From assembly GCA_025890175.1 (NCBI GenBank), contig JANPYM010000020.1:262359-326358 (forward strand): 64,000 nucleotides of DNA, in the 5' to 3' direction. Source of the DNA: Ciborinia camelliae. Lineage: Eukaryota > Ascomycota > Leotiomycetes > Helotiales > Sclerotiniaceae. Each line of letters starts with the position of its first letter. The stretch's first letter is position 1. The position numbers were made by a program, and so were the translations under genes. Shown here one piece after another: positions 11,672-23,773 of the stretch. The notes beneath the pieces are model-generated. The model ran no database searches. It had not been told where the DNA came from and was given only the letters and a program-made list of their open reading frames with translations.

Positions 11672-12383
11672 GCCTTTTTTAATGCCCATGCGCCAATGCC
11701 ATAAACCAGTCATCCTAAACTCCAATCTCATCTCAACCTATCTTTCATACCTTTCCTTTAATATTCGCGTCCAACCAACGCCATAAATTTCCATCCATTC
11801 CGTTGCCAATGCAATACAATCAATCCAATCCATGCATGCCCATCTATAATGAAATCCAAAAAATCTTGCCGCGATACATGATACAGTACCATACAGATTA
11901 CATCTCATACATCTCAATTGTGAAACCATAACTCGCTTTTAAGTCCCATACTCCCAGATCCTAAGTAGCAGTCAGCTCGAGCCGGTGGATCTAATTGATG
12001 GGGTGCTATACTAGCAAAGAACTCTTTTGTAGATCACATGTCAGTAATAGTTCTTGAAATGGAGGCACTGGGTCGATATGAAGTAGTAAACGGTAGGAGA
12101 CGGTAGATCTTTCGATTTGTTCCTATACATTCACATGACTGTTTGAGGATACCTGAGGGCATTGGACCTTCGATATATCGTATGTTGTGGACGAAGATGT
12201 GCAGGCTGTGGGTGAGATGTTGTGGCTTGAGGTTGAGGTTCACTTGGGTGTCGTCCGGTGGAGAATATTTGATATTCTTGTTGCCGGTAAACAGCGTAGA
12301 AAGGTAGCTCGTAGGTATGATTCGGGGGCACAAGTGAAGGCCGTACTGAGATGGATGTTAACATGCGGATACTTGTGATGAGA

Positions 12384-12554
12384 TCAGTCCAAGACTCGAA
12401 TCCCGAGGTGCCACTGACTGAAATGATGCCCGCCATCTCTTTTCTTAGAGGTAATCTGAATCCTGTACCCCAGGTACGTCAAGACAAGCCCGACGATTCC
12501 TACTATGGCCATAAAAATCCCGAAGGATATTTCGATAATCGTGCTTTGTTTCAT
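12384..12554 (-). CDS. Candidate 56-aa single-TM microprotein
   Basis: ATG at 12552-12554, TGA at 12384-12386. The peptide begins MKQSTIIEISFGIF and has one hydrophobic helix spanning roughly residues 6-30 and ending in LTYLGYR. A basic patch (TSKKRDGGHH) and a short tail follow. It is called because its first 31 residues match those of a second isolated ORF at 26865-27086 in this window. Shared are M-x-Q-x-T-I-I, F-G-I, G-L-x-L and L-G-(Y/W)-R, at the same spacing. A chance match at that density is unlikely. Function is unknown; a small membrane-regulatory peptide is speculation. A downstream intron cannot be excluded. Confidence 0.45.
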   Translation of the reverse strand: MKQSTIIEISFGIFMAIVGIVGLVLTYLGYRIQITSKKRDGGHHFSQWHLGIRVLD

Positions 12555-13433
12555 GGTATGAGTTGAATGATATGTGTGGCTGATTTAATGTGGCTTTTAA
12601 GGTTCAAGGTAAAAGTGGACGCCGGGAGACGAAAACTAAAGGGTAGTATATGGAATTGCAGAGGTTTCAGTTTTTTAAAAAGAATAATTTGAATGGGAGC
12701 GATGGAGTGAAAGATGGAATTCATCTGGATCTTATATTCAATCTTCTGTTTAATGATCAGACAAATCAGATCGGACAGAAGGGTTTCGCGGTAAGAGCAA
12801 AAAAGATTATCTACCTAGGTGCTGAAGTGGTACGAACACCACGACAGCAAATGAAAACATGTGATTATCGATATGCTGCGACCCTCTTATGAGATGTACA
12901 AACTGCTAGGTACCGATTGATATTATAGATTTTTTGATTTTTTAATGTATTTTTAAACAATCGCTTATAGAATATATGCATGATCTAAAGAGAAGCGTTA
13001 TATGCTGGTTAGTGAGTGGCGGTCTCGCAAACGATTTAATCGGTCCAATCGGCAAAGTAGTAGTAGGCTTGGAGGGGCTTTTGGCTTTATGGGCCGTACT
13101 CGGTATATATAAATGCCCAACTAGTGAGCTCAGTCAATGCCTCCCACTGGCTAAAGCGACAATGCCCGAATAAGCCATTCATTCAGCCTTATGCGGAAAT
13201 ACAAGGATAGCATAGTAACAGGGGTGGTTTTATCGAGTCATATGGGTACTAGACTAGGGTTTTTAGGACCTGGCATATAAGCAGCCACAGTTTAGATCTT
13301 CAATCCACATCCCTTTCTAGGAAACCCATCCTATCTTCTGTACTAAAGTGGTGGGAAGAACTTTTCCGGGGATGGCTGATGAGTTCCGGGGAATGGGAGG
13401 CGGTGAGGAGGGTTTTGGAGAGGGATGGGGTGG

Positions 13434-13530
13434 GTGGTAGTACTAAAATGATGGTAGTGGTGGCAATGCAATACTAGAGTGGTGGTAGTACTAGATGGCA
13501 GTAGTATTAAAGTGGTGGTAGTACTAGAGT
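13434..13530. repeat. Degenerate GTGGTAGTACTA tandem repeat
   Basis: Several imperfect units of about 12-30 bp built from gtggtagtacta(ga/aa). Confidence 0.7.
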
Positions 13531-13798
13531 GGCCTACCCTCTTGACCCCCTGTCTTCCCAACCCCCGACCCCTCGATCTAACCACTATCCACTAATCAAA
13601 TCAACTATAAACCAACCAAAATGTTTAAATTAATCAATAAAAATCAATATCTAAAAATATAATTAACCAATTAGCTACTGGATAATTATCGGATCAAATT
13701 AAAATATAGATATTATATATTTCATCGATACCCTAAAAAAATCTGGAACCTAACTAGGTCTAGTGGGAGATTTGAACTGGGCCTGCGCCCCTAAAGCT

Positions 13799-14095
13799 TG
13801 ACCTTATACCTTTTATCCACCCTCCATCTTCTACCCTTGACCTTATACCTTTTATTCACCCTCCATCTTCTACCCTTAACCTTATACCTTTTTATTCACT
13901 TTTCATTTTCTACTTTTGACCTTATACCTTTTATCCACCCTCCATCTTCTACCCTTAACCTTATACCTTTTTATTCACCCTCCATCTTCTACTTTTGAGT
14001 CTTCTACCCTTAACCTTATACCTTTTATCCACCCTCCATCTTCTACCCTTAACCTTATATCTTTTTATTCACCCTCCATCTTTGACCCTCTATTA
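13799..14095. repeat. 39-bp minisatellite
   Basis: About seven imperfect copies of a pyrimidine-rich unit of about 39 bp. Each carries CCTTATACC, then TTTTATCCACCC or TTTTTATTCACCC, then TCCATCTTCTACCCTT. Confidence 0.85.
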
Positions 14096-14304
14096 CACCA
14101 AGGTCACACCAAGGCCCCTGCCTAGTGAATGACAGTCAGTCACGTCATCACCTCTATATTAGATAGGAAAGAACCGCATAGTTCTTTCCAAGTTCAGGTT
14201 GCATATCTACCTACGATTTCACTTCATGTGACGCGGTTGCATATCTACGATTTCACTTCATGTGACGCGACGCATGCATACGACACCCTTCATCGTTGAT
14301 TTTT

Positions 14305-14371
14305 TATGCACCTCCACCTCCACCTCCACCTCCACCTCCACCTCCACCTCCACCTCCACCTCCACCTCCAC
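14305..14371. repeat. (CCACCT)n hexanucleotide repeat
   Basis: Eleven near-perfect CACCTC units, flanked by two short copies of aatacaaaaggcgg. Confidence 0.9.
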
Positions 14372-14624
14372 CAAATACAAAAGGCGGTCAATCATCCATC
14401 CAATACAAAAGGCGGACAACCATCCATCCCAGATTTTCCTATCCCATTCAATCCCATCCCATTCAACACAAACCGAGACATCAAGTTCAGGTAGATAAGG
14501 CAGGTAGACAAGGCAGACAGACAGACAGACATGAGATACACATTAAGCATGCATGCACACATGCACACAATATACGATACGATATGGTATGGTATGGTAT
14601 GGTATTGATTCATTCTTCCTTTAT

Positions 14625-14930
14625 TCATTCTTCCTTATTTCCTCCTTTCCTTCCTTCCTTCCTTCCTCCCTTCTTCTTCCTCCTTTCCTCCTTTCCTCCT
14701 TTCCTCCTCCCCTCCCTCCCCTTCCCCTCCTATCTTTCATTCCTTTCCATTCCTTTCCACAATTTCCTCCGACTTTTGCATCCATCTCCCATCTCCCATC
14801 TTCCCATCTCCCATCTTCCCATTTTTCCATCCCCGCCATTCTTTCCACCTGTTCCTATGCCTATGCCTATGCCTATGCATATTCCCATTCCCATTCCTAT
14901 TCCTATTCCTCTCTTTCTTTCCCATTCCAC
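14625..14930. repeat. Polypyrimidine tract with short tandem units
   Basis: Strongly C/T-rich plus strand with TTCC, CTTTCCTC, CCCATCTT and CCTATG sub-repeats. Confidence 0.75.
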
Positions 14931-15906
14931 CCAATATGATTGATATCTCTCGCACGCCACGAAGAAGAAGAAAAAAAGGATAAGCCAAGGACGAAAAAAG
15001 AAGAAGAAGAAGAAGAAGAAGAAAAAACTCCACGAAACCCCTCGCTTTCCTTTCGCTCCAACCCAACATATACATCGACCTCATCATGCCATGCCATGCC
15101 ATGCCATCCCATCAAAACCAATCCCAATGCCAATTCCAATCCCAACCCCATTCCCAACCCCCAATCCTCACCAACCACTCAAAATATTTCCCTAAACCCA
15201 AGACGTAATCAAAGTCGTCCAAGTCCCAAACCCATCAAACATGAAAATCCAAATGAATAATAAAATTGAGTCAAGTTGAGTTGAGTTTTCCCAAGAGAAG
15301 GTTAGATTGAGGATGGAAGAAGGTCCGAGAGGAAGAAGATGTGAGATTGAGATTGAGATGAGAAAAGGTGGTGGTGATGATATGAATCCGATTGATTATA
15401 TCATATAACCAATTTCATCCCATCCTTTCCGTGTATGTAGGTTGGTATCGAATGAAAAAGTTTTGATTTCAACGAGGCGAGTTGGATTCTCAAGAAAAAG
15501 AAAAGGTATGCCAGAAAAGGTGTGACAAAGGAAATTCGTGCTCCATTCGTTCATCATTCGAATCGTATGCTATCATATTCATATTTTTATGCCGCTGCAA
15601 ATCGAATCGGATGAATCTTAATGGAGGATGTGATAAACAAGGGTAAAATAAAAATTTGCCGACGAAAACCAATCATTTTGGTTTTGAATTTGAATTTGCA
15701 TGCTGCAGAGGTATCGTACTTGAAACCACCTATGATATTAGAAACGCCATGGAATATGCTAATGTTGATATGATTTGATATAAGGAACCTCGATTGAGTC
15801 GCTGGTGTCGTAAAGACATTATAGAATTCGTTTTCTTTTGTCACTTTGCAGCTGATAGCCACAAGTAGAAAAATTCGTCCGTTATTTTTGGGTGAGTGAT
15901 ATATAA

Positions 15907-17799
15907 TCATTGAGATGCTTGAACACACCAATGTCGATGAAATACCCAGGCACTCTTTTGACATTCTTTGCTGCAATATTTTGTCCTCCTGCATCTTCTG
16001 CATTTGGCAAATTGCCTGGTGTATTCTTCCCATTTCCCACATTGATAATATGCGCATTGTCGGATACCCCCTCGAGCATCATCCTTTCGGCATAAATTCC
16101 TCATCACAACCCCTGCCCAGTATTGCATATCTTGACTATGATGTCTAACTGTGAACTTTTCGACTAGTGGGAAAATATTGAAATCGTCTGGAAGTAGATA
16201 TTCTTCTTCCTCCTCGTCATGGGAGTGAGAGGGGCATGAGGCTGGAGAAGTGGTATTAGAAGAGAGGTTCTCATCAACATCGAGTAGGTGAAGTTCGGAA
16301 CCAATCTTAAGTTTTGGAACAAGATGAGATTGTTGAAAGTAGGATCTTAAGTTGCAGTATTTGGAAACGTATGCTAAAAGTTGAAGAGACATTAATACAT
16401 CTTCATCTCTTGGCATGGCAGCCAAAACTTGTCCTTGTGGTGGGGTTGGTCTATCTAAGAAATATCTAGGAATTGTTGTAGGAGGCATGGTAGGAGGGGT
16501 ATTAACAGTTGTTGGTTGGGCTGGTGAAAGGCCAATCGTTGGCCCAGTTGGAGTTGTAGCGTCATTAATCATGCTGCCATCAATGGCAGATCGGTGGGTG
16601 ATATTGAACGTCCCGGCATCCTGTGCTTCGGAGACGGATGGAGTGGCGAGATCAAGTGGCGTTTCGATGGCCGTGAGCATAGCATCATTTTCATCCATAT
16701 TTACATCCTGAATATTGACAGATGTGGATGGAATTTCAGCTGTGCTTACACCGGTGATCTCAGGTTCCCCAGACTCATCAGAAGCCATGCTATCCGCATT
16801 CATATCTTCTGTATCAGCAGCGGTTGAGACTTGATGTCTGATGGATGGCCGTCTTCGTGATCGCGGTGTGCCAACGGAGATTGATGTTGCCCGAACGGTA
16901 GGGGGTAAAGGAGTTGTTGGAGATTCGGGTTGAGATGTCAGGCCACCTTGGAATCCAGGTACCATTGATGGCAAGCGGTCAACATCTCTAACAGGTCTGA
17001 TATTAAATCCATCAGCTGCATCCATTGAAGGAACCGCAGTCGCAAGTGGTTGAATGTTATGGCGCGGTGACAAGAAATGTTGTCTCGCATCCTGATTTCT
17101 ATGATGGTGATGATGTCTATGGACGGAGAATGTAGTTCGCTCTGGAGGAGATGTGAGGGCAAATTGAGGCCCAGTTGGTGTAACATCCATGGCATCTGAG
17201 CCGGTCGTCAATGGAGCACCCGGGAAATTAGAAGGAATGTCGATAGAAGGTGGTGGAGGTTGACGTCTTGATGCTCGAAATTCGGATTCAAATCGTGATG
17301 CTCGATTGCCAAATGAATGCCCCTTGTGGGCACTTCGATGTTCCCCTGATCTTCCATTTTGTTGCCTGTGTTCCAGTAAAGCTTTCTGCTTAGCTTCTTC
17401 GGCTTTCTCTCTGCATTTGTCAACCACTTTGATGTAATTGTCGAGGATGGTTGCGATAACTGGAACCATATCCGCTTCCACCACCCTGGTTCGAACATTC
17501 TCCGAGCCTCGCACACCAATGTTGACAACGCACTGAAATGCCAAATTCCATTTCCACATATCCATCATATCTTTACTCCTCCCAGCCTTGAGAAGGCATA
17601 CCAATCTTTCGACGCCTCCATCGACCGTCAGGATATCTCTGATTCGGGCAGACGAAGTGGTGAGATAGGCAAGATGATTGAGGGAATTGATCAAAGGTAA
17701 TGTCGAAGTACAATCAAGGGCTCGACGATCGTACAAAGCTGTCGTGATACCGACCGAAGCCTTATTGACATTCGGGATACTGAAATTGACTTCCCTCAT
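15907..17799 (-). CDS. samB: SamB/MUB1-like MYND zinc-finger protein
   Basis: Single-exon gene of 630 aa from the ATG at 17799. The N-terminus MREVNFSIPNVNKASVGI matches the SamB start as I know it. The open frame extends upstream to a GTG at 17880 but without an ATG. Residues 1-140 are a conserved, probably helical-repeat region. The middle is a long disordered Ser/Pro/Thr section with a His run (HRHHHHHR). The C-terminal MYND zinc finger (about 583-627) has the Cys/His pattern CAYYQC, CRRC, YC, C, HRHWC. In Aspergillus samB affects nuclear positioning and development. Yeast Mub1 is an adaptor for the Ubr2 ubiquitin ligase that limits Rpn4. The adaptor role here is inferred from the family. 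Flanks are unusually long. Confidence 0.93.
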   Translation of the reverse strand: MREVNFSIPNVNKASVGITTALYDRRALDCTSTLPLINSLNHLAYLTTSSARIRDILTVDGGVERLVCLLKAGRSKDMMDMWKWNLAFQCVVNIGVRGSENVRTRVVEADMVPVIATILDNYIKVVDKCREKAEEAKQKALLEHRQQNGRSGEHRSAHKGHSFGNRASRFESEFRASRRQPPPPSIDIPSNFPGAPLTTGSDAMDVTPTGPQFALTSPPERTTFSVHRHHHHHRNQDARQHFLSPRHNIQPLATAVPSMDAADGFNIRPVRDVDRLPSMVPGFQGGLTSQPESPTTPLPPTVRATSISVGTPRSRRRPSIRHQVSTAADTEDMNADSMASDESGEPEITGVSTAEIPSTSVNIQDVNMDENDAMLTAIETPLDLATPSVSEAQDAGTFNITHRSAIDGSMINDATTPTGPTIGLSPAQPTTVNTPPTMPPTTIPRYFLDRPTPPQGQVLAAMPRDEDVLMSLQLLAYVSKYCNLRSYFQQSHLVPKLKIGSELHLLDVDENLSSNTTSPASCPSHSHDEEEEEYLLPDDFNIFPLVEKFTVRHHSQDMQYWAGVVMRNLCRKDDARGGIRQCAYYQCGKWEEYTRQFAKCRRCRRTKYCSKECQKSAWVFHRHWCVQASQ

Positions 17800-19075
17800 G
17801 TTGAAGTTGATCCGCAGATGGCGGTTGATGAAGAAAGAATTATTTTGACGATCAAAGTGATTGGGAGGTGACCCTGCCACAAGATGGAATTATATGTATT
17901 AATTTTTATCGTAATACCGTGATGATGTAGTTTGATGGGATGGACGGATAGTTGAATGAACTAGGATACGTGCGGATTTCAAATGCAAGTATTCGAGGTT
18001 CTTTGGTCTCTTTGTTGATGTATAACGAATGAGTCGTGGGTGCGAATGTGGACTATAAGCTGAAATCCTAAAGGGAAGATGTCGCGAGCCAGGTGTGAGA
18101 CAGTAATCACTGAATCGTCATTGATAATCCAATCCAATCCGATCCAATGTATTTATTGTATTGTATTGTCTTGTATTGTACAAACGTCGGGAAATGTATC
18201 AGTTGTAGAATGGAAAAGGATCAAAAGACTCGATGACTTTTGATGGGAATTGTGTGTAATGAAAGAATTTCCCTTTTTGATGGTCGTGGATTGTTGTGAA
18301 TGGGTAATGGGATGTGAGTCCGAGATGGTCGAGTGGTCGAGTGAGTGGTCGAATGGTCGAATAGTCGAATGGTAGAGTGGTCGAGTATGAAAGCAGAAAG
18401 CAGAGCAGGAGAGAAAAAGGTTGGGTTGGGTTGGGTTGGTGGCTGTTGTCGCGGGTCTAGGTACTTTTATCTGATTTATCTGATCCAAGCGCTGTGTGTT
18501 GTTGAATGGCTTTTTAAAATTTGGGGGTATCGGAGAGTAAATGACTAAGAGGGAGAGGGAGGGAGGCAGGTATTCAAAATTGAACCTCTTCTTCTTCTTC
18601 TGCTGCTGCTGCTGCTGCTTCCCCTTTTTTCCTTGTGGTAAGAACTCAAATTCAATTCGATTCGATTGATGGATGGATGGATGGAAATTGAAGATAATAA
18701 ACCTTTCCAATTTCCTCCAAATGTGATGATAAACTGGGATGGGATGGGAAGGATTATCGGCGGTAGAGGGTCAATGTCGAGGTCGAGGTCGATGTCGATG
18801 TCCAAAGAGGAGTGGGAAAGTTGTGAAAGGAAGAGAAGTGATAGTAACTGTCAATCATAAAGTTGCTAAGCAGTAAAGAAAGGAATTTCTTTGGATTGGT
18901 TCGTTCCCTCGAAGTTTATTGGACTCCTAGACTCTAGTCCTTCCTTAGTCTCCTACGGCTGCTCGTAATATAAATATCAATCCCCTCAAATCCCCCAATT
19001 CCCTGCAGCAAATCAATTTACTTTGGGTTTTAACTTTTTGCTTTGCTGCTTTACTCTCGATTATTATTGCTTGCT

Positions 19076-19137
19076 TCACGTTGCCTGCTTGCTTGAACTT
19101 GCTTGAACTTGCTTCAACTTGCTTCAACTTGCCTGCC
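19076..19137. repeat. CTTGCTTGAA / CTTGCTTCAA tandem repeat
   Basis: Short tandem cttgcttgaa and cttgcttcaa units. Confidence 0.75.
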
Positions 19138-19649
19138 CAGGTACTTGTTAAATTGGAATGCAAGCGGCCGTGCGAACTCTGAATTCTGAATCCTGAATTT
19201 TGCACTCTGCACTCTCGAACTTCAAACTTCAAACTTGGGATGGGTCAAGGCTTGGATGTTGATGGTCAATTTGTAATGCAATAATAAATAATCCTAATGT
19301 GGATTTTGGGATGAGATTGCGAGGTAGGCGCGCTCTAACTTTTAAGTGATGATATATTAATATGGATCCTATATGGATAGGATGATGATAGTATATTGAT
19401 AGTATATTGATAGTATGATAGTAACAATCGATAATGAGGATAAGATGGGAGGATACAGTCGCAGCAGCCCAAAGATGGATAGATTATCGGTACAAGATAG
19501 ATTAATAGATTGATTGTATTGATGGTCGAGTTTGGAATGACCGAGTACTGCATCAATGGACTTGGGGGAGAAACAAAGATAAAACAAGACAGGATGAATG
19601 GATGATCAAAGGGTATTGTATTGGTAACAATGATAATAATCGTGGTAAT

Positions 19650-19720
19650 AATAGTACAGGAATAATGATAATGATAATGATAATAATGGTAATAATGGTA
19701 ATAATAATAATAATAATTTG
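19650..19720. repeat. TAATAA/TGATAA-rich microsatellite
   Basis: Runs of aataatgataatgataatg and aataataataataataa on the plus strand. Confidence 0.8.
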
Positions 19721-22087
19721 GAATGCTATCTTCTTCCATACGCATCCATCTGGTAAGATCTTATATAATTTGATATTCACAAAATAGAAAAGGTATACCC
19801 AGACAGTGAGGTATAGATGGGTAGGTATAGTATGGTATATGAATCCTGTGAATATCTACCTATCTACCTAGTAAATTGTAATGGACTGAATAAGGGAATA
19901 AAAATGATGAATGAAGGAATTCATTTACTAAGAGATCAGATTATTGGATTAAAGTTGGCATTCCAATTTCCAACATGTCATATTATATCATACGAAGGAT
20001 ATGGAACCACTTTATGCATCTAGAGTACCCAGACAGACAGACTCCCAGAGTACAGAGTAGATAATAATAATGTTGGAATCGGATTGTTTTTTGAGTTTGC
20101 CTCTTTTCTTGCCTCTTTTTTCTCGCATGTTTGTAATCTGTATCTCAACATCCTGTCCCAATCCTAGATTCTTGGCTCTTGGCTCTTGATACTTTCCTAG
20201 TCCAACAGGTCAGGCAGGTCTTGACTCTTGGGGTCTTTGCTTCATCAAACTCGAATCGATATTAAGGAATAATGGGGGTTCTCTTCCAGGTTGATTCAAA
20301 CAATGCCTTTGTTGGTACCTTGGTAGTTGGTCTGATGGAATTTGATGCGTGAGGTCTTATTTGATATTCCTTGGGGTCTCAAAACTAATAAGGTACCTCC
20401 TACTTAGCTATTATTGTACTGTATGGTTATTCAATTAGATCTCAAACCTTGATGACTTCGGAACGGGAGAAGAGGGGCGAAAGTCCAGAGTCGAGACTGC
20501 AAAAGGTGGAAGATCGTTTTTATTATGACAATAATAAGCTACGAAAGATCTACGTTGACATCTCTTTGTGGCGATTTATTACTGCACTCGGTACGGAGGG
20601 TACAGTAGATACCTACCTAGGTCCTAGATATTTGTAGATGGTACCGCCGTCCTGCAATGGGACTTTCTTTGCATATGGTAAAAGGACTAGCTATGTAGGT
20701 ACAGATCAACCATTCTCCTCTTTGATCTTGATCTGCCACCACTTGCAGAGTTAGAATGATGCCTTGATTCTAGAAGGAGACCTCGGAGTTAGTTCTCCTT
20801 CGCGTTGGATGGAATCTGGAAATAATGTACATATGTACTGTATCTGTAATCTCCAGCTGTATCTCCATCTCCATCTCCTAGCTATGCTCCTCGCCGCACT
20901 CGGAAAACTTCTTGATCTTGATGAGTAATAACACCTACCTAGGTAAATGGAAATACCTACCTAATTAATAATTTCCAAGCATGGAAGGCCCAAGACATTT
21001 TCCAGGTTGTGTTCAAAATGTCATTTCATCGAACAACGCATAATCTTACCACATGTTAATTCTTTTCACACCTCAACCTCAACCTCATTACATCCATCTC
21101 ATGCTTCCTCATCATCATATCTTTGCTCGTTACACCGCTTCTATAAAAAGAAAGAGCGATTTGATGAAATCATTTCCATCCCTCATCACGAGGTTATGTT
21201 TCTGTACGGTTTTTCTGTACCGACGCCTCATGTTTCAAATCAATTCCCGACACCGAAGATTATATTCCTTCAAGGCGACACAAAATCAGTCCAGATTAGA
21301 TAGGTAGGTAGGTAATCATATGTATGTACCTAGGACCTAGGTAGGTATTGTCAATCAACGTGGCTGGGAAGGTTACTTCCGTTTCCCATTCCTACTTTAA
21401 GTACTGTACCTAGTACCTACCCTACCTACCTACGAGGTATAAGAATTCAAGCCAAGAAAATCAAATTTTGATATGGCACAACTTAAACATTTGGATACTT
21501 GGGAGAGAAGTTGAGAGAACTTGCCATCAACAGTACAACCAACGACTCGAGCACATTATTACAATCACATCTCCACAATTACGACCTTTTAGACCTTTCT
21601 TTTCTACGAGAATGACGATTTTTCCATCTATTCCCGTCTCTTCTCTTCTACCAAATACAACCACACACTCTTACTTGTCTCGGATGTTTTATGCGCAATG
21701 GAACTTTGGGAGAGGACCTCGGTCTTCTCTTCTCTTCTTTCGGTCGATATGTGACGCGAAAGCCGAACTAAACTTTCATCTAGCCAATCAATTTCACTTC
21801 TTTTGATTTGGAAAAGACCTCATTCGGAATATTGTTGGCCCCCAAAATTCCACATTCGTACATTTTTTTTATTTTTTTATTTATTTTTTTGATCATCCAC
21901 GTTGGAACCTGTTGATCCATCTTCAAACGTCTGTTCTCAATAACATCTCCACCCACCGCCGCTGTCAAAACTCTCCTCACCGCATATCCACCACGCGAAA
22001 CTTACTTGTCATCAAACTGTCTGTGTCATCTCTCGCCTCTTTTGTCATCAAAAGCTTCATCTTGCAAATCTTCTACCCGAGAAAGCC

Positions 22088-22332
22088 ATGAGATCGGTTA
22101 GTTTCCGTCTTGTCTTAAACCCTGACTCGAAATATTATATCAACAGCTCAAACTCCTGAACGATGACTTAAAATATGTTCATCTCTCAAGTGGAAAACAG
22201 TCTCAATATTCCTTTCCACATGTCGGCAATCGCCAATCAACATGCTTATGTGGTATCCAACCAACCTCCGCGGTTAATAACCTTACCCTAGGTACTATTA
22301 CCGAAATGTCCTTCGGCGCTTACACAACCTAA
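22088..22332 (+). CDS. Weak candidate: spliced 64-aa ORF
   Basis: ATG AGA TCG at 22088-22096, then a possible 50-nt intron (22097-22146; GTTAGT donor, CTGAC branch-like site, CAACAG acceptor), then 61 codons to TAA at 22330-22332. The preceding 600 bp look like a fungal leader (pyrimidine-rich). No family is recognised and no domain is seen. It could equally be spliced untranslated RNA or chance. Confidence 0.18.
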
Positions 22333-23653
22333 AACATCTCCAACCATGAAACTCTTTTCTTCAAATACCCTCCAATCACAACACAGCAATCCTCAATCCT
22401 ACTTGAACTTACGATTCCACAGCTTCTCTCTACATGCCTCAACCCCAACAAGGTTGCTCTCAAAGCATCTCCAATCTCGACCATAAAGAGGTACGTGCGC
22501 TGCGGTACTTCCGGCATGAGATGAAATAAGCATTCAAAAAAAAAGAGGGAACCAAAAAACGTGGGTAACATGCATGCACAAATAAATCCCTTGCCTGCCT
22601 GCAATGCATCGAAGAAGTTTAATTTTGGCGTCGGCTGCTGTGGCACGTGTTACAAGACATGCAAAGAGAGCATGTGAGATAACTTCTGTGCTTCGTCAAT
22701 TTCTCCTCCACGATTCTTGTACACCCACACCGAAACCAGGTCATCTAATAAGATGAGACAGCGCAACTATCTGATTACCGAGAACAAAAAGTTTTGCTCT
22801 ATTCAAATTCAAATCATCGGACGTGCATCTCGAGTTTGGTATATTGGAATGTTCATGTCTTGATCTTATACCGGACACGCGAGCAATGATAAAACTGAAA
22901 TGGTTTGGAGATGAGGGGTAAAAAGGGGCTGTGGTTCACAACGGAAAGTTTTCGGTCCGTTGCCGTGGTTGGTTTTATGTTTGATTGCTTTCTTGTTGTT
23001 GGATGTGTGTTTGTGGCGAAAAGTTTGTTTGCTGATTTTATGGCATTTTGAAGCTCAAGTGCAGCGACTGTCATTTCAGTCGTCTTCAGATATCTGATTA
23101 GCTTTCAGATATTCTGAAGTTGAGTTGGACAAGTATGAGCGTTCCAAATCCGATCATTTGTGGTTCTCAAATGTCGGAATACTCAGAAACTATTGTAGTG
23201 AAGCCAACGTTGTTTGGGTACCTAGCTGGTTTCTTCTAGCTGGGCAATCCGGTATGTGAAGTGGGAAAGGGTTAAGCGACCCGAGTACAGTCTCCCCTTT
23301 TTATTTTCATGTGGCCAAGAGCCCTCTGTTTCATGTTGAGCTATATCTCGTCACATCTAATCACGTGAGTATGCCAAATCAGCATGAGAAATTGTGGAGG
23401 GCTTTCGAACTTGTTCTTCTAGTCATCACTCAATCTCAAGGAAGAAATGCGTATAAAAGTACTTCATGACTTCGAGCTCTAATGTATATGCGTGATGATA
23501 AGTTTTGATAGTTTCACGTGACCTTGTTGTATAAGCTCGGTTTTCAGCCTCTTTTCTTGTCCCAGCTATAATGATGCCTTTTTTAATGCATGCAGTACTC
23601 TGAATCTACACGTACGTGGGTATAATACAAGCGGCAATCGGTATGTCCAAAGC

Positions 23654-23773
23654 CTACTTTTCAATCGGGACATAAATAAAATCAATCACTAGATCTTCTT
23701 CAGGCTCAGCCTTGGACAAAAGATACTTGATGGCTGCGGGATCATCAGGGGAAGACGGAAGAACGAAGATCAT
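23654..23773 (-). CDS. Weak candidate: 39-aa ORF or gene remnant
   Basis: ATG at 23771-23773, TAG at 23654-23656. The peptide starts MIFVLPSSPDDPAAIKYLL and ends FIYVPIEK. Its composition is that of a folded protein, unlike the simple-sequence frames around it, so it may be a terminal exon or a remnant. No family is recognised and no upstream exon was found. Confidence 0.2.
   Translation of the reverse strand: MIFVLPSSPDDPAAIKYLLSKAEPEEDLVIDFIYVPIEK

Larger units (their letters stand above)
9903..12383. other. Gene-poor intergenic DNA
   Basis: About 2.5 kb with no supportable gene. It contains a (TTG)n run at 10292-10321, a purine-rich A/G block at about 11295-11365, an (ATCC)n run at 11641-11671 and an E-box cluster with a TATA-like box (listed separately). 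Confidence 0.55.
12555..15906. other. Gene-poor repeat-rich intergenic DNA
   Basis: No supportable gene. It holds a degenerate GTGGTAGTACTA repeat, a 39-bp minisatellite, CCACCT hexamers, T/C-rich runs and (AAG)n. The right end is the 3' flank of the samB-like gene. Long frames here translate to poly-Pro, poly-Ser or Lys/Glu runs and are repeat artefacts. Confidence 0.6.

Noticed and set aside
13741..13795. Segment resembling a tRNA T-loop (gggagatttgaactggg)
   Set aside because: No matching acceptor, D or anticodon arms, and the T-stem does not pair.
14262..15260. Several long overlapping frames rich in Pro, His or Lys/Glu
   Set aside because: All are translations of CCACCT, T/C-rich and AAG repeats.
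22290..22332. TITEMSFGAY resembles the microprotein signature TIIEISFGI
   Set aside because: Only nine residues agree, there is no hydrophobic helix after it, and a stop follows.
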